The position numbers were made by a program, and so were the translations under genes. A stretch of 58,460 nt of DNA from RGIG3513 sp045658985. GTDB lineage: Bacteria > Bacillota > Clostridia > Oscillospirales > Butyricicoccaceae. Under the pieces are notes generated by a model. That model was not told where the DNA came from. It did no database searches and saw only the letters and a program-made list of their open reading frames with translations. The stretch spans positions 1 to 58,460 of the forward strand of contig JAZOWC010000036.1 in assembly GCA_045658985.1 (NCBI GenBank), given 5' to 3'. Shown piece after piece: positions 35,581 through 43,908 of the stretch (the first letter of the stretch is position 1; each line of letters opens with the position of its first letter).

Positions 35581-37509
35581 ATGAACATTATCTGCAACGG
35601 TCAGAGTTTTGTGCTTGATGACGGTATGCTGGCTCTCGATGCCGCCAAGATCGTCCTCGGCTCCAATGCAGGCCTGCTTTCCTGCCGCATCAACGGCGTA
35701 AACAGCGGTCTGCCCACCGTACTCCGCGACGGCGACACCGTAGAGTTCCTCGACTGGAACGATGCCGACGGCCGCTGGACCCTCCGTCACACCGCTTCCC
35801 ACGTGCTGGCTCAGGCCGTCAAGCACCTCTTCCCCGAGACCAAGCTTGCCATCGGCCCCGCCATTGACAACGGTTTTTATTATGACTTCGACCGCGAAAA
35901 GCCCTTCACTCAGGAGGATCTGACCGCTATCGAGGCCGAGATGAAGAAGATCGTCAAGCAGGGCATCCGCCTCGAGCGCTTCGAGCTGCCCCGCGCTGAG
36001 GCTCTCGAGCTGATGAAAGATGAGCCCTACAAAGTAGAGCTTATCAACGATCTGCCCGAGGACGCAGTCATCTCCTTCTACAAGCAGGGTGACTTCGTTG
36101 ATCTGTGCGCAGGCCCCCACCTGCCCTCCACCTCGGGCGTCAAGGCATTCAAGCTGACTTCCTGCACCGGTGCTTATTGGCGCGGCGACAGCTCCCGCAA
36201 GATGCTCCAGCGCATCTACGGCACCGCTTTTGCCAAAAAAGACGAGATGGAAGCCTACCTCACCGCCGTCGAGGAGGCCAAAAAGCGCGACCACAACAAG
36301 CTCGGCCGTGAGCTTGAGTATTTTACCACCGTTGACGTTATCGGTCAGGGTCTGCCCATCCTGCTGCCCAAGGGCGCGAGAGTCATTCAGCTGCTCCAGC
36401 GCTGGGTCGAGGACGAGGAGCAGAAGCGCGGCTATCTGCTGACCAAGACCCCTCTCATGGCAAAGCGCGATTTGTACAAAATCAGCGGACACTGGGATCA
36501 CTACCGCGACGGTATGTTTATCATGGGCGATCAGGACGACGAGTCCAAGGAGTGCTTTGCTCTGCGTCCTATGACCTGTCCCTTCCAGTATCAGACCTTC
36601 CTCAACCGCGCCCGTTCTTACCGTGACCTGCCCATGCGACTGGGCGAGACTTCCACCCTGTTCCGCAACGAGGACAGCGGCGAGATGCACGGCCTCATCC
36701 GCGTTCGTCAGTTCACCATCTCCGAGGGTCACCTGATCCTCCGCCCCGATCAGCTGGAGGAGGAGTTCAGCGGCTGCCTCGAGCTGGCCAAGTACCTGCT
36801 TGACACCGTGGGCATGCTGGACAACTGCACCTTCCGCTTCAGCCAGTGGGATCCCGCACGCGCCGGCATCAAGTACGAAGGCACCGCAGAGCAGTGGGAA
36901 GAAGCACAGCGCGTAATGGGCGAGATCCTTGACAAACTGGGCGTCAAGTACGAAGTCGGCATCGACGAAGCCGCCTTCTACGGCCCCAAGCTGGACATCC
37001 AGTACAAGAACGTTTTCGGCAAAGAAGATACGATCGTTACCATCCAGATCGATATGCTGCTCGCCAAGAAGTTCGGTATGGAATACGTTGACTCCGACGG
37101 CCAGAAGAAGATCCCCTACATCATCCACCGCACCTCTCTGGGCTGCTACGAGCGTACCCTGGCATACCTGATTGAGCGCTACGCAGGCGCACTGCCCCTG
37201 TGGATGTCCCCCACTCAGGTCAAGCTGCTGCCCGTCACCGACCGCAGCCGCGAATACGCCGCAGGCATCATGAAGGAGCTGGACGCGCTGGGCATAAGAT
37301 GCGAGCTTGACGACCGCAGCGAAAAGATCGGCTACAAGATCCGCGAAGCCCAGCTGGAAAAGGTTCCCTACATGCTTGTTCTGGGCGACAAGGAGTGTGA
37401 GGCAAACACCGTTGCTGTCCGCTCCCGCAAGACAGGCGAGACCGAGGTCATGACTTTGGACGAGCTGAAGAGCAAGCTGGTAATGGAGATTGCAACCAAA
37501 GCAAAATAA
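35581..37509 (+). CDS. thrS: Threonyl-tRNA synthetase
   Basis: A 642-residue class II synthetase. An N-terminal TGS domain (1-60) is followed by the SAD editing domain with HTASHVLAQAV and VDLCAGPHLPS, then the catalytic core with zinc ligands in PMTCPFQ, HGLIRVRQF and IIHRTSLG, and the C-terminal anticodon-binding domain. It charges tRNA-Thr and clears Ser-tRNA-Thr. Regulated by the T-box upstream. AAAGGAGA precedes the ATG. A structured 3' element begins immediately after the stop. Confidence 0.97.
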   Translation: MNIICNGQSFVLDDGMLALDAAKIVLGSNAGLLSCRINGVNSGLPTVLRDGDTVEFLDWNDADGRWTLRHTASHVLAQAVKHLFPETKLAIGPAIDNGFYYDFDREKPFTQEDLTAIEAEMKKIVKQGIRLERFELPRAEALELMKDEPYKVELINDLPEDAVISFYKQGDFVDLCAGPHLPSTSGVKAFKLTSCTGAYWRGDSSRKMLQRIYGTAFAKKDEMEAYLTAVEEAKKRDHNKLGRELEYFTTVDVIGQGLPILLPKGARVIQLLQRWVEDEEQKRGYLLTKTPLMAKRDLYKISGHWDHYRDGMFIMGDQDDESKECFALRPMTCPFQYQTFLNRARSYRDLPMRLGETSTLFRNEDSGEMHGLIRVRQFTISEGHLILRPDQLEEEFSGCLELAKYLLDTVGMLDNCTFRFSQWDPARAGIKYEGTAEQWEEAQRVMGEILDKLGVKYEVGIDEAAFYGPKLDIQYKNVFGKEDTIVTIQIDMLLAKKFGMEYVDSDGQKKIPYIIHRTSLGCYERTLAYLIERYAGALPLWMSPTQVKLLPVTDRSREYAAGIMKELDALGIRCELDDRSEKIGYKIREAQLEKVPYMLVLGDKECEANTVAVRSRKTGETEVMTLDELKSKLVMEIATKAK

Positions 37510-37510
37510 G

Positions 37511-37617
37511 TTTTGTTTTTGCACACCTTCCGCCCATCTACTGCCTAACTCTCGGGTCGCCGTACACAAAGTACTGTCAACCCTCGCGTTAGTTGTATAT
37601 GGACGAAATCTGCACAA
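37511..37617 (+). repeat. 3' structured element, copy 3 after thrS
   Basis: Outer stem GTTTTTGCACA/TGCACAAAAAC replaces the GGAACGG stem of other copies. The centre (ATCTACTGCCTAACTC, GTAC, GTACTG) is unchanged. Confidence 0.75.
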
Positions 37618-37778
37618 AAACTCTAAGACCAATAAATCGCACCAACGGCTCCCCTTGTTGCAAGGGGAGCTGTCATTTTGTAAAAATGACTGAGGGGATA
37701 AAGTTCATCGATTTCTGCCGTTGCTTATTATTATCTCAAAACCCCCGTTCCCCCGTAAAAAGCCTTCCCCTATGCAGG

Positions 37779-37855
37779 TAGCGAAGCGGCGCGAGCGTAA
37801 TGAATAACAGTCCGGTGGACTGTTAGAACGCGAGCGTGACCGAGCCGCAGCGAGA
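37779..37855 (+). repeat. 77-bp element, copy 4 (variant A), in an ERIC-like loop
   Basis: Host hairpin reads AAGCCTTCCCCTATGCAGG before it and CAAGGGGGACCGCTTGCGG after it. Confidence 0.85.
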
Positions 37856-38230
37856 CAAGGGGGACCGCTTGCGGTGGATGAGGTGGAAGCATACGTTTCA
37901 CACCTCTCCTAATCTGTGTCACCGTTGTAGGGGTCGACGTCCGGGGCGTCCCCGCAACCCGTTCTCTTACAGCTTACCTCATATCTGCCGATCCGTAGGG
38001 GAGGGTCTCTGCGCCCTCCCGCAAATCGCATCACCCGCCGAAATAAAAAGCCTTCTCTCACCGGAGAAGGCTTTTTTGTCCCTTTAGTATAAATCCTCGC
38101 GCCCTCCCGCAACCCCTCGTAAAGCCTCCCCTTGTTGCAAGGGGAGGTACTGAACGAAGTGAAGCGGAGGGGATAAAAGGAAATATTGCGAGGGGAGATA
38201 CCCTCTCCGTCACGCTTCGCGTGCCACCTG

Positions 38231-38307
38231 TCTCGCTGCGGCTCGGTCACGCCGCAGGTCTGACACCACACCGTGGTGTCATTCAACACCGCGTCGCAGC
38301 TTCGCTA
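38231..38307 (-). repeat. 77-bp element, copy 5 (variant B)
   Basis: Apical stem GACACCAC/GTGGTGTC. The base stem here pairs GCTGCG with CGCAGC. It is bounded by CCATAGGGAG and CCACCTG of an ERIC-like host. Confidence 0.85.
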
Positions 38308-38372
38308 CCCATAGGGAGAACCAAGACCCTATAGGATTTTGTCGATATGCGCCTTTCAGCGCTCGATATATT

Positions 38373-38526
38373 GCATTTTGAGATCCCGCTCGGCTGTGCC
38401 TCGCGCTTTTCGTCCGCGTCATCCTGAGCGGAGCGTAGGCGGAGTCGAACTGCGCAGCAGCGACGATCGTAGTGAGTCGGGATCTCGGACGAAAAGTTCG
38501 ACAAGCTCAGGATGACCAAAATGCAA
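38373..38526. repeat. TCATCCTGAGCGGAGC-type repeat with TTGCATTTTG ends, copy 2
   Basis: Same ends as 26342. It is bordered on both sides by family A hairpins (GCGCCTTTCAGCGC and GCGCCTTTCGGCGC with CGATATA linkers). Confidence 0.7.
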
Positions 38527-38655
38527 TTCCATATGCGCCTTTCGGCGCTCGATATATTTTTTCCTGCGGCAAAAATGAGATGGTATAATCATCGTCATTT
38601 GTATACACGCCGCCATATATCGGTAAATCCGATATTATTCTTCATTATTATCCGT

Positions 38656-38684
38656 TTTACAAATCGGTTATGCCGATATATAAT
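38656..38684 (+). promoter_or_regulatory. Promoter of the MmgE/PrpD-OCD operon
   Basis: TTTACA, 17-base spacer, TATAAT; 40 bases before the start codon. Confidence 0.65.
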
Positions 38685-38724
38685 ACCATATACAATATAT
38701 GTATCCCCATCATAGGAGGCAGTG

Positions 38725-40092
38725 ATGAAAAAAATCGATCCCGTAGTTTTTGATATAGACTACAAGGTTGAGGATTTTATCCTCAATACCCGCTGGGAGG
38801 ATATTCCCAAAGCCGTTCAGGACAGAGCGTTGGCCTGCTCGGTCGACCTGATGCACGCCCTTATCCTCGGCAGCTGCGGCAAGCAGTACGAGTGCGGCCT
38901 GCGTCTTGCACGAGGCATGGGCGCATATGGCAACATCCCCGTCATCGGTACCAAGGACACCTTCAACTTCTGGGGTGCTACCGCCGCAATGTGCCACGCA
39001 TCCAATTCCTTTGACATCGACGACGGACACAACATGATCAAAGGCCATCCCGGCACATCCTTTGTGGCAGGCGTTCTTGCCGCAGCCTGCGAGCGCAACG
39101 TCACCTACCGTGAGTACCTCACCACTCTGGTGGTCAGCTACGAGACTACCATCCGCTGCGCGCTGGCTCTTCACGATTATTATGAGTATTTCCACTCCAC
39201 CGGCGCTTACGGCGGTTACGGAACAGCCGCGGGCGCAGGCCGCCTGATGGGCCTCAGCCGCGAGCAGCTCAACAACGCGCTGTCCATTGCCGAGTTCCAC
39301 GGCCCGCTGGTCACCTCCATGCGCTCGGTCGAGTACCCCTCTATGAACAAAGACGGCGTGCCTTTCGGCGCTATGGTGGGCGCACTGGCTCTGCTGGACA
39401 CCCTTGCAGGCTCCACGGGCGTGGGCAACCTGCTTGAGATGCCAAAGTACAGCCACCTTGCCGACTCTCTGGGCAAAGAGTACGAGATCCTCAATCTGTA
39501 CTTCAAGCCCTACACCTGCTGCCGCTGGGCACATCCCGCCATCGCCGCCTGCGTGGACACCATCAGGAGCAACTCCATCGACTTCAAGAATATCAAAAAA
39601 GTCACCGTCCACACCTTTGACGCCGCCACCAAGCTGTACAAAAAAGCTCCCCGCAACACCGACGAGGCACAGTACAACATCGCATACCCCGTTGCCGCCG
39701 CCATCGTCAAGGGCGACTGCGGTTTTGCCCAGGTGTGTGAGGACGGCCTGCGCGATCCCGACGTGCTGGATATGCTGGGCAGGCTTGAGTTTGTCAAGGA
39801 TGACGAGATCGAGGCACTCTTCCCCGCACAGCGCCTCTGCCGCATCGAGATAGAGCTGCAGGACGGCACAAAGTTCCCGTCCGACCGCTACCGTCCCGAC
39901 GGCGAAGCCTGCGACAACGTGGACATGGAGTGGGTGGAGCGCAAGTTCAGACGCATCACCGCCTGCATGCTGACCGAGGAGCAGCAGACCGAGATTCTTG
40001 AGCTGCTGAGAGGCGATCTTGACACCCCCATCTACGACATCGTGCAGAAGATCAACCGCATCATGATCCCCGTGAGAAACAAAATATTATAA
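38725..40092 (+). CDS. MmgE/PrpD family protein
   Basis: A 455-residue protein of the MmgE/PrpD fold, which includes 2-methylcitrate dehydratase, cis-aconitate decarboxylase and iminodisuccinate epimerase. Features are the helical domain with GHNMIKGHPGTSF (about 96-108), CCRWAHPAIAAC and the family-like C-terminal domain. Many members in Clostridia are of unknown substrate. AGGAGG lies five bases before the ATG at 38725; the GTG three bases earlier is not needed. The next gene is an ornithine-cyclodeaminase-family enzyme 33 bases on, so the pair probably handles an amino- or imino-dicarboxylate; this is inference. Confidence 0.85.
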   Translation: MKKIDPVVFDIDYKVEDFILNTRWEDIPKAVQDRALACSVDLMHALILGSCGKQYECGLRLARGMGAYGNIPVIGTKDTFNFWGATAAMCHASNSFDIDDGHNMIKGHPGTSFVAGVLAAACERNVTYREYLTTLVVSYETTIRCALALHDYYEYFHSTGAYGGYGTAAGAGRLMGLSREQLNNALSIAEFHGPLVTSMRSVEYPSMNKDGVPFGAMVGALALLDTLAGSTGVGNLLEMPKYSHLADSLGKEYEILNLYFKPYTCCRWAHPAIAACVDTIRSNSIDFKNIKKVTVHTFDAATKLYKKAPRNTDEAQYNIAYPVAAAIVKGDCGFAQVCEDGLRDPDVLDMLGRLEFVKDDEIEALFPAQRLCRIEIELQDGTKFPSDRYRPDGEACDNVDMEWVERKFRRITACMLTEEQQTEILELLRGDLDTPIYDIVQKINRIMIPVRNKIL

Positions 40093-40125
40093 AATACAAC
40101 ATCAAAAAAAGGAAGGTAAACTACA

Positions 40126-41244
40126 ATGAGTCTTGATTTTTTGTATCTTGATGAGCCCGATATGATAAAAGCCGGTGTTCTGGACATGAAGAAGTGTGTC
40201 CAGTCCATGGACGATATGTTCCAGGTCATGGGACAGAAGGACTACATCATGGGCAGCCCCAGTGAGAACCATCACGGCATGATGCTGTGGTTCCCCGAGG
40301 AGAAGCGCTCCGAGAAGATGCCCGTAGCAGGCCCCGACCGCCGCTTTATGGCTATGCCCGCATACGTCGGCGGCAGATTCAACGTCTGCGGCAACAAGTG
40401 GTACGGCTCCAACATCGAAAACCAGAAGAAGGGCCTGCCCCGCTCCATCCTGACCGTTATGCTCAACGACGCAGAGACCGGCGCACCTCTGGCTCTGATG
40501 AGCGCCAACCTGCTGTCCTCCATCCGTACCGGCGCTATCCCCGGCGTTGCAACCAAGTACCTGCAGCGTGAAGGCGCAAGCGTACTGGGCATCATCGGCA
40601 CCGGCGTTGTCAGCCGTTCCTGCATCCTTGCCATCAAGGAGACCATGAAGGACCTCAAGGAAGTCCGCGCATACGATCTGTTCTTTGACAAGGCCGAGAA
40701 GTTCGCCAAGGAGATGGGCGAGGAGATCGGCATTGAGATCACCCCCGTCAAGACCATGAAAGAAGCTGTTGACGGCTGCGACATCGTGTCTGTTGCCGCT
40801 TCCGGCCTCAAGCCCGTTGATATCGAGGACGAGTGGATCAAGCCCGGCGCAGTTATCATCTGCACAGGCGCCGCTATGTTCTCCAAAGAAGCTCTGCTCA
40901 AGCACAATGTCGTATTTGACAACTGGAAGATGCACAAAGACTGGCTGGACGAGCTCCGTGACGATCCCGAGCGTCTGCTGGGCGTCAACGCAGGCCATCC
41001 CTCTGCAAAGCTGCTGCTGATGGTAGCACACGGCGAGGTCGATCCCAACCATATGATCTCCTTCGGTGACGTGCTTGCCGATCAGGCAAACCTGGGCAGA
41101 AAGAGCGACAAGGATGTATTCATCTTCCTCACCGGCGGTATGGGTACCGAAGACGTGGCATGGGGCTTTGATGTATACACCCGTGCAAAAGAGCTGGGTC
41201 TGGGCAAGAAGCTGACACTCTGGGACAAACCCCACTGGGCATAA
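40126..41244 (+). CDS. Ornithine cyclodeaminase / mu-crystallin family NAD(P)-dependent enzyme
   Basis: A 372-residue OCD-family protein. The substrate half has LPRSILTVMLNDAETGAPLA and LLSSIRTGA. The Rossmann half has GIIGTGVVSRSC (about 157-168), followed by CDIVSVAASG. The family includes ornithine cyclodeaminase, alanine dehydrogenase-like and imine reductases. Related proteins have been database-labelled 'tyramine oxidase subunit B', a name with little support in this context. It is co-transcribed with the MmgE/PrpD gene. AAGGAAGG precedes the ATG. Confidence 0.85.
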   Translation: MSLDFLYLDEPDMIKAGVLDMKKCVQSMDDMFQVMGQKDYIMGSPSENHHGMMLWFPEEKRSEKMPVAGPDRRFMAMPAYVGGRFNVCGNKWYGSNIENQKKGLPRSILTVMLNDAETGAPLALMSANLLSSIRTGAIPGVATKYLQREGASVLGIIGTGVVSRSCILAIKETMKDLKEVRAYDLFFDKAEKFAKEMGEEIGIEITPVKTMKEAVDGCDIVSVAASGLKPVDIEDEWIKPGAVIICTGAAMFSKEALLKHNVVFDNWKMHKDWLDELRDDPERLLGVNAGHPSAKLLLMVAHGEVDPNHMISFGDVLADQANLGRKSDKDVFIFLTGGMGTEDVAWGFDVYTRAKELGLGKKLTLWDKPHWA

Positions 41245-41267
41245 GAAGAAATCTGTCGCAAACCGTG

Positions 41268-41398
41268 CGACGCCCGCGGGCGTGAGCGAAGTCGAACTTT
41301 TGCGCCGAGATTCCGACTCACTACGCTCGTCGCTGCTACGCAGTTCGACTCCGCTTGCGCTCCGCTCAGAATGACGCGGCGCAAAAGCGCGAGACTGA
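41268..41398. repeat. TCATTCTGAGCGGAGC-type repeat, copy 3
   Basis: Inverted relative to 26342: GCGTGAGCGAAGTCGAAC, GATTCCGACTCACTACG and GCGCTCCGCTCAGAATGAC. It lacks the TTGCATTTTG ends. Confidence 0.6.
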
Positions 41399-41401
41399 GA
41401 G

Positions 41402-41501
41402 GGCATTGTAGGGGAGGCAGCCCCCTGCCTCCCGCGGGCGTGAGCGGAATTGTATCACGCCACAACATAATACAAAAATTACGGGAGGGGAGACCCCTCC
41501 C
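41402..41501. repeat. Two REPs after the OCD gene
   Basis: GTAGGGGAGGCAGCCCCCTG... at 41409-41434 and an inverted GGGAGGGGAGACCCCTCCCC-TAC at about 41483-41505. Confidence 0.7.
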
Positions 41502-42133
41502 CTACGGTGACAGAATATTATTTGTCTGTAGGGGAGGCGTTTCGCCTCCCGATTGCTTTGCTCTGCTGAGTCGATATGCCGTAGCTTTGCTCGGCTCGAT
41601 ATATTCACTGTTTTGCGAAATATTTTCGCAAAACAACAAAATCGATATGTTTTCGCTGCGCTCAAACTCGATATGATATAAATCCGCGCTCACGCAGTGA
41701 GCATATCGAATTGCCGATGGGATCGGCAATATATCGCACGCGGCACGCGTATATCGCAAATCCGCGACAGCGGATTTATATCGACGCGCGGTGTATTCAT
41801 ACACCGCGCCCCCTACCCTACGGTGACAGAATGTTATTTGTCTGTAGGGGAGGCGTTTCGCCTCCCGATTGCTTTGCTCTGTTAAGTCGATATGCCGTCG
41901 CTTCGCTCGGCTCGATATATTCGCTGTTTTGCGAAATATTTTCGCAAAACAACAAAATCGATATGTTTTCGCTGCGCTCAAACTCGATATGATATAAATC
42001 CGCGCTCACGCAGTGAGCATATCGAATTGCCGATGGCATCGGCAATATATCGCACGCGGCACGCGTATATCGCAAATCCGCGGCAGGGGATTTATATCGA
42101 CGCCCGGTGTATTCATACACCGCGCCCCCTATC
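41502..42133. repeat. 316-bp tandem duplication (REP plus family A hairpin array)
   Basis: 41502-41817 and 41818-42133 are nearly identical. Each starts CGGTGACAGAAT, carries a REP (GTAGGGGAGGCGTTTCGCC), then CGATATG linkers, a TTTTGCGAAATATTTTCGC stem, then CATATCGA/ATATCG linkers with TTGCCGATGGGATCGGCAA and AAATCCGCGACAGCGGATTT, and ends CGGTGTATTCATACACCG. A few loop substitutions separate the copies. The second copy ends at the spoVAE stop codon. Confidence 0.85.
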
Positions 42134-42485
42134 CTCTGTCCGAGCTGCGGAACAGGAGCGCCGCTATCAGCGACAGAGTCACCGCCAGCGCCAGTCCTGC
42201 GGCGCAGGCGGTTATGCCGCCCGACAGCGCACCAAGCAGTCCCTGCTCGGCCACCGCCGTTTTGACACCCTTGGCCATAGTGTAGCCGAACCCGATTATG
42301 GGCACGGTAGCGCCGCAGCCTGCCCATTTGACCAGCGGCTCATATACACCCACAGCGGACAAAATCACCCCGAGCACCACGTATGAGGTCAGTATCCTTG
42401 CGGGGGTCAGCCGCGTGCGGTCAATAAGCACCTGACTGATCGCGCAGATCACTCCGCCCACCAAAAACGCCTTTATATACATCAT
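42129..42485 (-). CDS. spoVAE: Stage V sporulation protein AE
   Basis: A 118-residue membrane protein with four hydrophobic segments, starting MMYIKAFLVGGVICAISQVL. GFGYTMAKGVKTAV, typical of SpoVAE (AEb), lies near the middle. SpoVA proteins form the inner-membrane channel that moves dipicolinic acid into the forespore and out at germination. The ATG overlaps the spoVAD stop by four bases. GGAGGG lies upstream. The stop codon lies within the end of the repeat duplication. Confidence 0.9.
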   Translation of the reverse strand: MMYIKAFLVGGVICAISQVLIDRTRLTPARILTSYVVLGVILSAVGVYEPLVKWAGCGATVPIIGFGYTMAKGVKTAVAEQGLLGALSGGITACAAGLALAVTLSLIAALLFRSSDRG

Positions 42486-43489
42486 TCTTTTCCCTCCAGA
42501 CATATGAGGTGGCATATTCCGGGGATGCTTTCTCCTTGGAATGCCGACACGGGGGACAGCAGCGCCCCCGTTCCGCAGAACAATACCCGCCGCAGCTCAC
42601 CCTTTTCTATTGCGGGGAGTATTCTGGCGCACAGTACCGCCGCCGAGCACCCGCAGCCGGACGCGCCTGAGTGTACGTCCTGAGTGTTCAGATGGTAGAG
42701 CATCAGTCCGCAGTCGTTGTATATCCGCGACACGTCTATGCCGTCCTGCCTCAGCAGCCGCTCGGCAACGCCCTTGCCCACCAGCGACAGATCCCCCGTG
42801 ACTATCAGGTCGAAGCTTTCGGGACTCTCGCCGCTGTCACGGAAGTATGCCGCGATAGTCTCGTATGCCGCCTGCGCCATGGCCGCGCCCATGTTGTTTG
42901 TGTCGCGCACACCGGGGTCATAGACCCTGCCCGCCGTGGCCGCCGTTATGCGCACGCCGCCTCGGTCGCCGCTCAGGATGACCGCACCTGCCGCCGTAGC
43001 CGTCCACTGACTTGTGCGGGGGCGCTGTGAGCCGTATTCCAGCGGGAATCTGTACTGCCGCTCGGCCGAGCAGAAGTGTGAGGAGGCGCAGCAGAGGGGA
43101 TGGTGTTCCAGCCCCGCCTCAACCAGCGCCGCACCCACCACAAGTCCCTCCGCCATAGTGGAGCAGGCGCCGTAGAGACCCAGGGTCTGCCACCCCAGCG
43201 CGCGGCCTGCAAAAGACGTGGCGATGCACTGATTGAGCAGGTCGCCGCCCAAAAGACAGCCTATGTCAGAGTTTTTGAGTCCCGACTTGAACAGCGCCTT
43301 GTTGCAGGCAAGCTGAACCATGCGGCTCTCGGCCTTTTCCCACGTCTTTTCCCCGAATCGGTTGTCGGTGGAAAACAGATCGAACATCCCGCCCAGCGGC
43401 CCCTCGCTCTCTTTTTTGCCCACGCAGCAGGCGTAGGCGCTAATATAAATATTTTTGTCAAAAAACCACGTGTCGCCCCGTTTTGGCAT
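42482..43489 (-). CDS. spoVAD: Stage V sporulation protein AD
   Basis: A 335-residue thiolase/KAS III-fold protein. GLYGACSTMAEGL carries the fold's Cys position, and GASGCGCSAAVLCARILP and FCGTGALLSP are typical of SpoVAD, which binds dipicolinic acid rather than catalysing condensation. It forms the SpoVA channel complex with SpoVAE, encoded next. The start MPKRGDTWFFDKN is chosen by a GGAGGG site; a 49-residue in-frame extension upstream runs through repeat DNA and is rejected. SpoVAC, normally the preceding gene, is absent here. Confidence 0.92.
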   Translation of the reverse strand: MPKRGDTWFFDKNIYISAYACCVGKKESEGPLGGMFDLFSTDNRFGEKTWEKAESRMVQLACNKALFKSGLKNSDIGCLLGGDLLNQCIATSFAGRALGWQTLGLYGACSTMAEGLVVGAALVEAGLEHHPLCCASSHFCSAERQYRFPLEYGSQRPRTSQWTATAAGAVILSGDRGGVRITAATAGRVYDPGVRDTNNMGAAMAQAAYETIAAYFRDSGESPESFDLIVTGDLSLVGKGVAERLLRQDGIDVSRIYNDCGLMLYHLNTQDVHSGASGCGCSAAVLCARILPAIEKGELRRVLFCGTGALLSPVSAFQGESIPGICHLICLEGKE

Positions 43490-43584
43490 AAAAAATCCCT
43501 CCCGAAAGTAGCTTGCCCAAAAGAATGGGAAATATAACAGCGAAGGATGAATTGCAGCTGCGCTGCGGTTGACAGTATTTTTTG

Positions 43585-43795
43585 CAAAAAAATATATCGA
43601 GTGCAAAGCACATATCGAGTTCACGCAAGTGAACATATCGAACCGAGAGCAGCGAGGTATATCGACAAAAACAGAATTGACAGTCGATATGTTTGAGCCT
43701 GTGGCTCAAACTCGATATATTGGCACGGTTGCCAATTCGATATTTTTCGCATAATCCTGCGGTTTATGCGAAAATCGATATACGCCTGACGGCGT
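43585..43795. repeat. Hairpin array, linker family A, between divergent spoVAD and M20 genes
   Basis: ATATCGA linkers separate GTGCAAAGCAC and GTTCACGCAAGTGAAC. Then CGATATG/CGATATA linkers separate GTTTGAGCCTGTGGCTCAAAC, TTGGCACGGTTGCCAA and a TTTCGCATAA/TTATGCGAAA stem. Same order as the thrS-leader copy, with several shared units. A lone family B unit (ATGAATTGCAGC) lies at 43548. Confidence 0.75.
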
Positions 43796-43908
43796 GAGAG
43801 AAAAACAAATGGCAGAGAGATCGGGATTTGTATATTTCCCTATGGCAATTCTTCCGCAGGTATTATATAATGGGTATAATCACATCACTTTTTTGAGGAG
43901 ATTTTTTT

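Larger units (their letters stand above)
37640..38370. repeat. Repeat-filled region between thrS and the MmgE/PrpD operon
   Basis: CCCCTTGTTGCAAGGGGAG hairpins (about 37650 and 38125), two copies of the 77-bp element, REPs at 37929 and 37997, an AAGCCTTCTC...GAGAAGGCTTTTTT hairpin (38050-38080) and a stray CCCTTTAGTATAAAT from the long repeat. No gene is seen. Confidence 0.65.
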
